Position numbers and translations under genes: made by a program
NCBI RefSeq assembly: GCF_016522065.1
Contig: NZ_JAEHFV010000007.1
Span: 62,001 to 126,000, forward strand
Direction: 5' to 3'
DNA length: 64,000 bases
Source of the DNA: Flavobacterium agrisoli
GTDB lineage: Bacteria; Bacteroidota; Bacteroidia; Flavobacteriales; Flavobacteriaceae
In this document: piece by piece, positions 41,953 through 50,592 of the stretch
How positions within the stretch are numbered: position 1 is the stretch's first letter
How the letters are laid out: each line of letters opens with the position of its first letter
Notes under the pieces: generated by a model
The model's input: the letters and a program-made list of their open reading frames with translations, nothing else
Database searches by the model: none
What the model was told of the DNA's origin: nothing

Positions 41953-43269
41953 ATGAGTACTACAACTACGCCTTATGTGGCTTATAAAGTAAAAGACATT
42001 TCTCTAGCGGCTTGGGGAAGAAAAGAAATTGAATTGGCTGAAGCCGAAATGCCAGGTTTGATGGCGCTTCGTGCTGAATACAAAGACGAACAACCTTTGA
42101 AAGGCGCTCGTATTGCAGGATGTTTGCACATGACGATTCAAACTGCTGTTTTGATCGAAACTTTAATTGCTCTTGGTGCTGAAGTGACTTGGTCTTCTTG
42201 TAACATTTTCTCAACTCAAGATCAGGCTGCTGCTGCCATTGCTGCTGCCGGAATTTCGGTTTACGCTTGGAAAGGTTTAAATGAAGAAGAATTTGACTGG
42301 TGTATTGAGCAAACTTTATTCTTTGGTGAAGACAGAAAACCATTGAACATGATTTTGGATGATGGTGGAGATTTAACGAATATGGTTATCGATCGTTTCC
42401 CAGAATTGGTTCCTGGAATCAAAGGATTGTCTGAAGAAACTACAACTGGTGTTCACAGATTGTACGAAAGAGTAAAAGCTGGAACTTTACCAATGCCTGC
42501 CATCAACATTAATGACTCGGTTACTAAATCTAAATTTGATAATAAATACGGATGTAAAGAATCGGCTGTTGATGCTATTCGTCGTGCAACTGACTTGATG
42601 TTGGCTGGAAAAAGAGTAATTGTTTGTGGATACGGTGACGTTGGAAAAGGAACTGCAGCTTCTTTTAGAGGTGCTGGTTCTATTGTAACGGTTACTGAAA
42701 TCGATCCAATTTGTGCTTTACAAGCGGCTATGGACGGTTACGAAGTGAAAAAATTAGATACTGTTGTTGGAAATGCTGATATCATCATTACGACTACAGG
42801 AAATAAAGATATCGTGGTTGGAAGACATTTCGAAAAAATGAAAGACAAAACGGTTGTTTGTAACATCGGACACTTTGATAACGAAATCGACATGGCTTGG
42901 TTGAATAAAAACCACGGTGCTTCTAAAATCGAAATCAAACCACAAGTTGACAAATATACTATCGCTGGAAATGTCATCATCATCTTGGCTGAAGGTCGTT
43001 TGGTAAATCTTGGTTGTGCTACAGGTCACCCAAGTTTTGTAATGAGTAACTCTTTTACCAACCAAACTTTGGCACAAATTGAATTGTGGAACAACAGCGC
43101 TGCTTACAAAAACGACGTGTACATGTTACCAAAACATTTAGATGAAAAAGTGGCTGCTTTACACTTGGCCAAATTAGGAGTTGAATTAGAAGTTTTACGT
43201 GAAGATCAAGCTGCTTATATCGGTGTTGAAGTTCAAGGTCCATTCAAACCAGAATATTACAGATATTAG
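41953..43269 (+). CDS. ahcY: adenosylhomocysteinase
   Basis: Hydrolyses S-adenosylhomocysteine to homocysteine and adenosine, keeping methylation going. The 438-residue protein carries the NAD-binding loop [20 protein letters not shown], the [20 protein letters not shown] segment near the substrate site, and the C-terminal [19 protein letters not shown] region ending in FKPEYYRY (normal conserved tail KPxxYRY). Length is standard for the bacterial short form. A hairpin terminator follows. Confidence 0.98.
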   Translation: MSTTTTPYVAYKVKDISLAAWGRKEIELAEAEMPGLMALRAEYKDEQPLKGARIAGCLHMTIQTAVLIETLIALGAEVTWSSCNIFSTQDQAAAAIAAAGISVYAWKGLNEEEFDWCIEQTLFFGEDRKPLNMILDDGGDLTNMVIDRFPELVPGIKGLSEETTTGVHRLYERVKAGTLPMPAININDSVTKSKFDNKYGCKESAVDAIRRATDLMLAGKRVIVCGYGDVGKGTAASFRGAGSIVTVTEIDPICALQAAMDGYEVKKLDTVVGNADIIITTTGNKDIVVGRHFEKMKDKTVVCNIGHFDNEIDMAWLNKNHGASKIEIKPQVDKYTIAGNVIIILAEGRLVNLGCATGHPSFVMSNSFTNQTLAQIELWNNSAAYKNDVYMLPKHLDEKVAALHLAKLGVELEVLREDQAAYIGVEVQGPFKPEYYRY

Positions 43270-43301
43270 TATTAAGATTTTAGTACTAAGTATTAAGATA
43301 G

Positions 43302-43331
43302 AACCCTCGCAGAGATGTGAGGGTTTTTTGT
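43302..43331 (+). terminator. intrinsic terminator of ahcY
   Basis: AACCCTCGC (43302-43310) pairs with GTGAGGGTT (43317-43325, one G-T pair) around a 6-nt loop, followed by TTTTTG. The sequence before it repeats AGTATTAAG words like those in the thiC-tenI gap. Confidence 0.85.
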
Positions 43332-43411
43332 TTAGAAATTTGATTATTATGTCCATTTCAAAACAACTTGAAATATTTCATATCTTTGTATTTCAGTCAA
43401 ATAATTATAAA

Positions 43412-43636
43412 ATGACAACACTTACCGTAAAAATAAAAGACATTTCTCAAATTTCAATTATCAAAAAGATATTGAAAGCTTTTGATGTGGAAGTAATTGA
43501 GAATACAAATGAAATTACAAATCCCGAACTAATCAAAAGATTGGACAAACACCACAAAAACTTTCAAAATCCTGCTTATAGAAAACAAAACTACACCAAA
43601 GTAGACGCAAAAAATATATGGGCAGATATAGAATAG
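43412..43636 (+). CDS. antitoxin of a YoeB-like pair (DUF2683-like)
   Basis: A 74-residue protein starting MTTLTVKIKDISQISIIKKIL; a strand plus helix N-terminus followed by a charged tail, a pattern seen in DUF2683-type antitoxins. The open frame continues upstream to 43199, but the upstream part reads through the ahcY end and its terminator, so ATG at 43412 is chosen; TATCTTTG at 43381-43388 is its -7 box. It overlaps the toxin by 19 bp. Confidence 0.7.
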   Translation: MTTLTVKIKDISQISIIKKILKAFDVEVIENTNEITNPELIKRLDKHHKNFQNPAYRKQNYTKVDAKNIWADIE

Positions 43637-43899
43637 AATTAAGTAAAGAAGCACTAGCAGATTTATCAAAAATAAAAAAGTCTGGCAAGAAAACTGATAT
43701 TTCAAAAATCAAAAAAATATTTTTAGAACTAGAAATACATCCCACCACAGGAATTGGCAAACCCGAAAAACTTAAATACAAAGATACCGATGTCTGGTCT
43801 AGACAAATCAATAAAAAAGACCGATTAGTATATGAAATTATCGATAATGAAGTTGTAGTCATTATTATTTCTGCTCTAGGTCATTATAATGATAAATAA
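43618..43899 (+). CDS. YoeB/Txe-family toxin
   Basis: A 93-residue mRNA-cleaving toxin of the YoeB branch of RelE proteins. Conserved elements are HPTTGIGKPEKLKYKDTDVWS, RQINKKDRLVYEI and the C-terminal ISALGHYNDK with the catalytic His-Tyr pair (usual S-x-x-G-H-Y). YoeB dimers bind the ribosome A site. Overlap of 19 bp with the antitoxin gives translational coupling. This is the third toxin-antitoxin pair in the window. Confidence 0.85.
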   Translation: MGRYRIELSKEALADLSKIKKSGKKTDISKIKKIFLELEIHPTTGIGKPEKLKYKDTDVWSRQINKKDRLVYEIIDNEVVVIIISALGHYNDK

Positions 43900-43957
43900 C
43901 TTCACAAATCTTCCTTCCATTTGAATTTTATTAATTAAGTTTAATCTTCAAACACTT

Positions 43958-44434
43958 ATGAAATCAGTCTTCTCAGAAAAACAAAAATTTACACAATGGT
44001 GGTTGTGGTTAATTTTAATAGCGGTTGGCTTGATTCCTCTATATGGTTTATACAAACAAATTTATTTGGGTGTACCATTTGGGGACAAACCTATGTCTAA
44101 TTCTGGACTTGTTTTATATAGCTTGGGGACATTTGCTGTTATAAGCATTTTTATTTTTTCGGCTCTTACCACTCAAATAAATAGCAAAACAATACATTTT
44201 GGATTCATGCCTTTTATCTCAAAATCATTACATTGGAATGAGGTAGCTTCTGCCTCGATTGTAAAATACGGTTTTGTGGGATATGGCATCCGGATTTCGA
44301 GTAGTTACGGTATGGTATACAACGTAAAAGGTAATAAGGGCTTGTCTATTCAACTCAAAAACGGGAAACGGTATTTAATCGGAACACAAAAAGAAACAGA
44401 ACTACAGTATTTTTTAGATAACCTTCCCCTCTGA
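43958..44434 (+). CDS. two-helix membrane protein with PH-like domain
   Basis: A 158-residue protein with two membrane helices at about residues 15-33 and 48-68 (LGTFAVISIFIFSALTTQ), followed by a beta-rich part (FGFMPFISKSLHWNEVASAS, GIRISSSYGMVYNVKGNKGL) resembling bacterial PH-like domains. The C-terminal GTQKETELQYFLDNL fits the helix closing such domains. Function unknown; nothing in the neighbourhood clarifies it. Confidence 0.65.
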   Translation: MKSVFSEKQKFTQWWLWLILIAVGLIPLYGLYKQIYLGVPFGDKPMSNSGLVLYSLGTFAVISIFIFSALTTQINSKTIHFGFMPFISKSLHWNEVASASIVKYGFVGYGIRISSSYGMVYNVKGNKGLSIQLKNGKRYLIGTQKETELQYFLDNLPL

Positions 44435-44515
44435 ATTCTTTTTTTAAATAAAAAACACGTTGGCATTAAACCTTTGTTTTTTTTGTGTGTCTAACACACA
44501 CTTAACTACCTAACC

Positions 44516-47311
44516 ATGTCAAAAATATACGTATGTTTTTTGCTTTTTGTTTGTGTGCTAACCGCACAAGCGCAAGAAGAATTTTCATTTAAAGGTCGAG
44601 TTTTAAACTTTACCACACAGCAACCACTTGAAGGCGCAGGCGTTTTTCTGGGTTATTCCAAAGATTCGACTAAAATCAATTACACCATTACCGATAAAAA
44701 CGGTTTTTTTAGATTAACCGCTAAGAAAAATGACACTCCGGTATTCGTTAAAATATCCTATTTGGGATTTCAAGCTACTATCGAAGAGTTTAAAAACATT
44801 TCTAATAACAAAGATTTTGACACTGTTTTATTAATAGAAAACACTAATAAACTAAAAGAAGTTGTTATTCAAAATGAAGTGGCCGGCGTAAAAATTAAAA
44901 ATGACACGGTCGAATTTAATGCGGCTTCGTTTAAAGTAAGACCCGATTCGAATGTAGAAACTTTGCTAAAAGAATTACCTGGTTTTGAAGTCAATGCCGA
45001 TGGAAAAATGTTGGTAAACGGAAAAGAAGTCAACCAGTTTTTAGTAAATGGAAAGCCATTTTTTGATAGAGATGGTGCTATTTTACTTAAAAATTTACCT
45101 GCAGAAATCATTAATAAAGTACAAGTTTCTGATTACAAAACCAAAAAAGAAGAATATGCCAAACAAGAATCTTCTTCTGATTATTCGAGCATCAACCTTA
45201 CCATAGACGAAAAGAAAAACAAAGGTTTTTTTGGGAAATTCTTGGGTGGTTACGGAACCGATGACCGATACGAAACCAGTTTTGTAATGAATTATTTTGA
45301 AGGAGATCGAAAAATAAGTGCATTAGGTGCTTCAAATAACATTAACTCTAACGGACTTTCGAATGATGAAGTTTTTGACAACATGGGAGGAGGCCGAAAT
45401 ACGTCCAACAACCAAACTGGCTCCAGCGGCAGAGGGATTACCACAACCAATTTGGTTGGTTTGAATTATACGGATAAATTCGCTGAAAAATTAGACGGAA
45501 CTGGAAATTATAATTTCAACAATGCCGTAACCGAAAACGACAACCGAACCAAACAAGAAAACCTACTCCCAGATGGCGGATTTTTGAGCGAGTCTAATTC
45601 GAAAACACGAAACGAATCGACAAGCAACAAGGCCAATTTAGAATTGGAATATTTACCAAAATCGGATATTCGGGTTTTTGTAGCGCCAAAATTCAACAAT
45701 ACGCGCACGAATAGTAAATCTGATTCGGATAGTAATTCAAAAGATGAAACTGGAGCTTTGTTAAACGAATCGAATACCAATTCTTACACAGAAAATGAAA
45801 CGACAAGTTTTTCAAATAGTCTGAATTTCAATAAAACCTTTAAAAGACCGTCACGAAATTTGAGTTTGGTTTTAAACAACAACAATAGTAACACAAACGG
45901 AAACAAATGGAATCAATCGGAAACCTATTTTTACCAATCGAACGACCCTGATGATATCCGAAACCAACAACTCATTAGTGACAAAAATAGCGATTCGTAT
46001 AATGCCGAAATTGAATATACCGAACCCATTACAGACAAAATTCGTTTCCGAATTGGATCTGAATACGAGTGGAAAAGCAGTGTAGATGGCGTAAAAACCT
46101 TTGATTTTGACGATGCAACAAATTCGTATAGCATTTTAAACAAAGCCCAAAGTAACTACACCTCTTCTACGCAAAATACCATTCGCCCAAAAGCTGGAAT
46201 TACGTACAACAGTGAAAAATTGCGCATGAACCTAAATTCAGAAACATCTATTACACAATACAATAACCATTCGGATTATTTGAATATTTTAACTGATTTA
46301 AATAAAAAATACTTATTACCCAACGTATCGGCTCAAATGCGCTATCGTTTTGAACGTTCAAAATTTATCGTAGCCCGCTATCGTTTCAATAATGTGTTAC
46401 CAACAGCAGATCAGTTATTGCCTGTTGTTGACCTGTCAAATCCTTTAAATACTGTTATTGGAAACGCCAATTTGAATCCGACCAAATCACAATCGGTTAA
46501 CGTGGATTATCGCAATTTTGATTTCAAAACTCGCTCTGGATTCAGCATTTATTTGCGAGGTGAATTTATTGATGACGATGTAATTTCGGCTACTATTTAT
46601 GATGCCGACCGAAAAAGAACTACCACTTACCGAAACGTATCGGGAACTTACAACACTTCAGCAGGAGGAAACTGGAGCAAACAAATTAAAAAAGAAAACC
46701 AATCTTTTCGCTACGGAATGGCTTTGAACGCCAGTTTGCGAAAATCAAAAGGGTTTACTAATACGGTTTTGTATGATGCTAATTCGTTAGGTTTTACGCC
46801 AAGAGCTTATGCCAATTATGAACTTACCGATTTTTTCACCATAGCTCCTTCTTATGGGTTAACATATAATGTAACGCATTATAACAACTATACCATTGAC
46901 AAAACCTCTAATTTTATTCACAGAGCCAACTTACAAGCCACTACTTACTGGCCTAAAAATTGGGTTTTTGGAAATGATTTTGGATACACTTACAACTCCA
47001 ATTTATCATCCGACTTTAAAAAAGATTTCTTTTTGTGGAATGCGAGTTTGTCATATGCTTTTTTTAAAGACCAATTGGTTGCAAAAGTAAAAGTGTACGA
47101 TGTTTTGAATCAAAATCAAAATACAACCCGAACCATTACCGAAACTTCTATCCGAGATGAAGAAAACACTATTTTACGTCGTTATGCCATGTTTTCGTTG
47201 ACTTATAAAATCAAGAACTTTGCAGGAACCAAAGGCAACCGTGATTTTGAAAGAGGCGATGGACCTCCGCAAGGCCCACGAGAAAGAGGTGAAAGAAGAA
47301 ATGATTTTTAA
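44516..47311 (+). CDS. large outer-membrane beta-barrel protein (OMP_b-brl_3 type)
   Basis: A 931-residue secreted protein: signal peptide (KIYVCFLLFVCVLTAQAQ), a carboxypeptidase-regulatory-like domain (FKGRVLNFTTQQPLEGAGVF, TDKNGFFRLT), a plug-like region (VETLLKELPGFEVNADGKML, ILLKNLPAEIINKVQVSDYK) and a long Asn/Ser-rich barrel, as in outer-membrane beta-barrel family 3. It lacks a clear SusC-type partner and ends with an RG/P-rich tail (GPPQGPRERGERR). Probably a TonB-linked or structural barrel; substrate unknown. A GTGTGT-CTA-ACACAC hairpin lies just before the start. Confidence 0.8.
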   Translation: MSKIYVCFLLFVCVLTAQAQEEFSFKGRVLNFTTQQPLEGAGVFLGYSKDSTKINYTITDKNGFFRLTAKKNDTPVFVKISYLGFQATIEEFKNISNNKDFDTVLLIENTNKLKEVVIQNEVAGVKIKNDTVEFNAASFKVRPDSNVETLLKELPGFEVNADGKMLVNGKEVNQFLVNGKPFFDRDGAILLKNLPAEIINKVQVSDYKTKKEEYAKQESSSDYSSINLTIDEKKNKGFFGKFLGGYGTDDRYETSFVMNYFEGDRKISALGASNNINSNGLSNDEVFDNMGGGRNTSNNQTGSSGRGITTTNLVGLNYTDKFAEKLDGTGNYNFNNAVTENDNRTKQENLLPDGGFLSESNSKTRNESTSNKANLELEYLPKSDIRVFVAPKFNNTRTNSKSDSDSNSKDETGALLNESNTNSYTENETTSFSNSLNFNKTFKRPSRNLSLVLNNNNSNTNGNKWNQSETYFYQSNDPDDIRNQQLISDKNSDSYNAEIEYTEPITDKIRFRIGSEYEWKSSVDGVKTFDFDDATNSYSILNKAQSNYTSSTQNTIRPKAGITYNSEKLRMNLNSETSITQYNNHSDYLNILTDLNKKYLLPNVSAQMRYRFERSKFIVARYRFNNVLPTADQLLPVVDLSNPLNTVIGNANLNPTKSQSVNVDYRNFDFKTRSGFSIYLRGEFIDDDVISATIYDADRKRTTTYRNVSGTYNTSAGGNWSKQIKKENQSFRYGMALNASLRKSKGFTNTVLYDANSLGFTPRAYANYELTDFFTIAPSYGLTYNVTHYNNYTIDKTSNFIHRANLQATTYWPKNWVFGNDFGYTYNSNLSSDFKKDFFLWNASLSYAFFKDQLVAKVKVYDVLNQNQNTTRTITETSIRDEENTILRRYAMFSLTYKIKNFAGTKGNRDFERGDGPPQGPRERGERRNDF

Positions 47312-47316
47312 TACCA

Positions 47317-47352
47317 AAAAAAAGGAGCATTTTTAAAACGCTCCTTTTTTTT
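47317..47352. terminator. bidirectional terminator
   Basis: An A run plus GGAGC (47324-47328) pairs with GCTCC (47340-47344) plus T run. It separates the convergent OMP and murF genes and partly overlaps the murF stop. Confidence 0.8.
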
Positions 47353-48634
47353 ATAATAATTCTAAAGTCCGCTCTAAAGCCATTCCCCTAGATCCTTTAA
47401 TTAAAAGCGACGCATTAGAAGGCAAATGCGATTTAAAATAAGCAGCAAACGTATCGAAAGTTTCAAAAAACTTTATGTTGTCTTGAGAGAATTGATTTTC
47501 GTAAAATGCTTTTCCAACAAAAAAGCAAGTAGCTTCAGACTGCGATGCTAGCTTCTGAACTAATTTTTTATGTTCTAACGCACTTTCGTCTCCTAATTCG
47601 AACATATCCCCTAAAATCAAATATTTATTCGTTAAATCCAATTGTAAAAAATTATCAATTGCGGCGGCCATACTACTAGGATTTGCATTATAGGCATCCA
47701 AAATAATTTGATTTGAACCTTTGGTCAGTAATTGCGAACGATTGTTTTCGGGTACATATCCTTCTAACGCTTCTTGAATTTCGACTATTGGAATTTTAAA
47801 ATAAATGCCCATTGCCAATGCCGCATTTAAATTATTTGCATTATAAATGCCAATCAAATTAGATTTTATGCTAGTAGCTTCATACGTAACCGTCACAAAC
47901 GGATTGGCTTCTATTGCATCAATTTTAACATCTACTGCGGTGGTCTCTTTAGCAAAAGTGAAGCGTTTAAACTCAGCCGTTTTTTCGGCCTGTATAACAT
48001 CATCGAGATTCACAAAAGCGATTTTATCAGTAGATTTTAAATAAGAGTACATTTCGCTTTTGCCTTTTATCACCCCTTCTACTCCACCAAAACCTTCTAA
48101 ATGTGCTTTCCCAAAATTGGTGATATAACCATAATCAGGTTGCGCTATTTCGCATAAAAATGCAATCTCTTTTTGGTGATTGGCACCCATTTCTACAATT
48201 CCAATTTCTGTTTCTTGGGTAAAAGATAACAATGTTAAAGGAACTCCAATGTGATTGTTTAAATTACCAACCGTTGCTTTGGTTTTAAACTTTTTAGAAA
48301 GCACGACATGAATGAGCTCCTTAGTTGTTGTTTTACCATTACTACCTGTTAAAGAAATGATTGGAATATTTAAAAACTGACGGTGGTATTTAGCCAATTC
48401 TTGAAGCGCATTTAAACCATCTTTTACCAAAATAGTACGCTGGTCAATATAATATGCTTCATCATCAATTACGACATAGGAAGCTCCTTTTTGCAAAGCT
48501 TCGGCGGCAAAAGTATTGGCGTTAAATTTTTCACCTTTAATAGCCACGAACATAGAGCCCTTTTCTATTTTACGGGTGTCGGTAGATAGTGCTGAACACT
48601 CTAAAAACAATTTATGTAATGCTTCTATTTCCAT
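47351..48634 (-). CDS. murF: UDP-N-acetylmuramoyl-tripeptide-D-alanyl-D-alanine ligase
   Basis: Adds D-Ala-D-Ala to the cell-wall precursor in the cytoplasm. The 427-residue Mur ligase has the ATP loop LTGSNGKTTTKELIHVV, VGNLNNHIGVPLTLL, VEMGANHQKEI, and DAYNANPSSMAAAI; the N-terminal domain binds UDP-MurNAc-peptide. The frame opens at a TTG (48643), but ATG at 48634 (MEIEALHKL) is preferred. A hairpin terminator separates it from gldJ, 52 bp upstream. Confidence 0.95.
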   Translation of the reverse strand: MEIEALHKLFLECSALSTDTRKIEKGSMFVAIKGEKFNANTFAAEALQKGASYVVIDDEAYYIDQRTILVKDGLNALQELAKYHRQFLNIPIISLTGSNGKTTTKELIHVVLSKKFKTKATVGNLNNHIGVPLTLLSFTQETEIGIVEMGANHQKEIAFLCEIAQPDYGYITNFGKAHLEGFGGVEGVIKGKSEMYSYLKSTDKIAFVNLDDVIQAEKTAEFKRFTFAKETTAVDVKIDAIEANPFVTVTYEATSIKSNLIGIYNANNLNAALAMGIYFKIPIVEIQEALEGYVPENNRSQLLTKGSNQIILDAYNANPSSMAAAIDNFLQLDLTNKYLILGDMFELGDESALEHKKLVQKLASQSEATCFFVGKAFYENQFSQDNIKFFETFDTFAAYFKSHLPSNASLLIKGSRGMALERTLELL

Positions 48635-48646
48635 ACTAAACAAAGA

Positions 48647-48670
48647 AAAGCCCTAAAAAGGGCTTTCTAT
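48647..48670 (-). terminator. intrinsic terminator of gldJ
   Basis: AAAGCCCT (48647-48654) pairs with AGGGCTTT (48659-48666). On the minus strand the stem is followed by TTCTTTG. It lies in the short gap before murF, so murF transcription is partly separate. Confidence 0.7.
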
Positions 48671-48686
48671 TATAATTTAAAAAGTA

Positions 48687-50378
48687 TTAATTTCTTGGTG
48701 ATTTTCTTTTTTCGGTTTTCGGACCTACTCTCGACATGGCACATCTAAATCCGATGTAATCGGTAGCCATATCTTGAGGGAAATATCTTCTTTGAGCTGG
48801 ATCTAACCAATACGCTCTATCTCTCCAAGAACCACCTTTGTAAACTCTAACATTATCATTAATCAAAGTTGTTCTTTTGCTTGATTTGTCGTATTTTCTA
48901 ACCATGTTTCCTAAACTATCCGTAGTCACATTGTGCTCTGGAGAGTTGTACATTTCTTGGCTATTTTTTGCATCTACCGCCTCCGAATTTCCAAAATCAT
49001 AATATCTTGAAGATTGTTTATCACCATCTCTATAATTGATATTATTGCTTTTAGTAAAGTTTTGTCTTAAATACGTTTCTTGTTCATCAACTGGCACCTC
49101 TACAATTTGACCTGGTAAATTACGGGCCATAATTTTACCGTTGCTCAACGTATCGTATTTAATAGTTGAAGGCGTTACAAATTCTAACTTACCATCTTTA
49201 CCAATTTTATTTTTAGCATAAAGGTTTCCTCTAAAGTAGTTAAAGTCATTTGCTTCGTTATCAATAATTGGGCGGTAAACATCGGCAACCCATTCGGCTA
49301 CGTTTCCAGCCATATCATACAAACCAAAATCGTTTGCTGGGTATTTTTTTACTTCATTAGTAATATCTGCTCCATCATCAGACCAACCTGCAATTCCACC
49401 GTAATCTCCGTTTCCTTGCTTAAAGTTAGCCAATTGATCTCCTCTGTTTTTACGTTTTGAAGAACGAGTATAATCACCAGACCAAGGATATTTCTTTTGA
49501 CCTTTATAAATATTGTATTCTCTTTGACCTACATCTGCAGCAGCAGCATATTCCCATTCAGCTTCGGTTGGCAATCGGTATTCTGGCAAAATAATTCCAG
49601 AAGAACGTTGTGCGTATACATTTTTAGCTTCGGGAGTCACACCGCCTTTATCCGCTTTTGGTTGCTTTTTGGCTCCTTTACCACCTTTAAGTACAATTTC
49701 TTCATTACCACCTCGAGCAGTTGAAGGAGACATCAAATAACTTTCGGTACTAAATGAATTTTCAGCAGTAACATCGCTAGTTTTTGAATCTTTTTTCAAG
49801 AATCCATTTTTCTCTAAAACCGCTTCGTTAACACGATCTGTTCTCCATTTACTAAACTCTACCGCTTGAATCCAGTTAACACCTACTACTGGGTAATTTG
49901 CATAAGCTGGATGTCTTAAGTAATTGTTTGTCATGGTTTCGTTATAACCCAAACGATTTCTCCACACTAATGTATCAGGAGAAGCACCCGCATAAATATG
50001 TTTGTAATTTTCTTCTGTTGGAGGGAATACTTTTTTCAACCATTCTAAGTATTCTAAATACATCATATTGGTAACTTCGGTTTCATCCATATAAAAGGAC
50101 TGAACGTGTTGCTGCGTTGGGGTATTATTCCAATCGTGCATTACATCATCTTGAACTTTACCCATTGTAAAAGTTCCTCCCTCAATAAAAATAAGTCCTG
50201 GTCCAGCCTGTTGTTTTTTATTGGCTACATTTTGTGCAGAACCGTTGATGTCATTAACATCCCAACCGGTAGCTCTCGAAGAATTACTTGAACTAGATTT
50301 TTTACTACAACTAGTCAATCCTAAAATCAATGTCATAGAAAACATTAATTTTACGGCCATAATTTTGTTTACTTTCAT
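48687..50378 (-). CDS. gldJ: gliding motility lipoprotein GldJ
   Basis: A 563-residue lipoprotein needed for gliding and type IX secretion. Lipobox ILGLTSC with Cys near residue 24 (counted from the chosen start), then a formylglycine-generating-enzyme-like (SUMF1/EgtB) domain: FIEGGTFTMGKVQDDVMHDW, EVTNMMYLEYLEW, YRLPTEAEWEYAA, GNVAEWVADVYR and YKGGSWRDRAYWLDPAQRRY near the end. The frame opens 16 codons earlier, but ATG at 50378 (MKVNKIMAVKLMF) starts a proper signal peptide. Divergent from porU with which it is conserved in gliding Bacteroidota. Confidence 0.95.
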   Translation of the reverse strand: MKVNKIMAVKLMFSMTLILGLTSCSKKSSSSNSSRATGWDVNDINGSAQNVANKKQQAGPGLIFIEGGTFTMGKVQDDVMHDWNNTPTQQHVQSFYMDETEVTNMMYLEYLEWLKKVFPPTEENYKHIYAGASPDTLVWRNRLGYNETMTNNYLRHPAYANYPVVGVNWIQAVEFSKWRTDRVNEAVLEKNGFLKKDSKTSDVTAENSFSTESYLMSPSTARGGNEEIVLKGGKGAKKQPKADKGGVTPEAKNVYAQRSSGIILPEYRLPTEAEWEYAAAADVGQREYNIYKGQKKYPWSGDYTRSSKRKNRGDQLANFKQGNGDYGGIAGWSDDGADITNEVKKYPANDFGLYDMAGNVAEWVADVYRPIIDNEANDFNYFRGNLYAKNKIGKDGKLEFVTPSTIKYDTLSNGKIMARNLPGQIVEVPVDEQETYLRQNFTKSNNINYRDGDKQSSRYYDFGNSEAVDAKNSQEMYNSPEHNVTTDSLGNMVRKYDKSSKRTTLINDNVRVYKGGSWRDRAYWLDPAQRRYFPQDMATDYIGFRCAMSRVGPKTEKRKSPRN

Positions 50379-50502
50379 ACTCTTTAGTAGGTAATAATTT
50401 AGGTGCTGCAATATAATAATTAACAATTAATTAGCAACATCAATCATAATTTTTTTAATTATTTGGATTTTTTACCAAAACAACATCACTTATTAACGAA
50501 CG

Positions 50503-50528
50503 CAAAAATATAGTTTTTATTATTACAA
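50503..50528 (-). promoter_or_regulatory. promoter of gldJ
   Basis: On the minus strand, TTG (complement 50526-50528), 15-bp spacer and TATTTTTG (complement 50503-50510), close to the Bacteroidota consensus. The leader to the ATG is about 120 bp; the gap also holds the porU start side, where I see no clear -7 box. Confidence 0.45.
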
Positions 50529-50592
50529 TAACATGAAATACTATATTTTTACTCGATAAAATTCATTTTAAAAAAACGCGTTTCCTATTGCA

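Noticed and set aside
43199-43411. Longer upstream start of the YoeB-pair antitoxin
   Set aside because: The extension would read through the end of ahcY and its terminator; the -7 box at 43381 and ATG at 43412 are consistent.
48687-50378. Sulfatase-modifying enzyme instead of GldJ
   Set aside because: The FGE-like domain is present, but the lipobox, length and position divergent from porU match GldJ.
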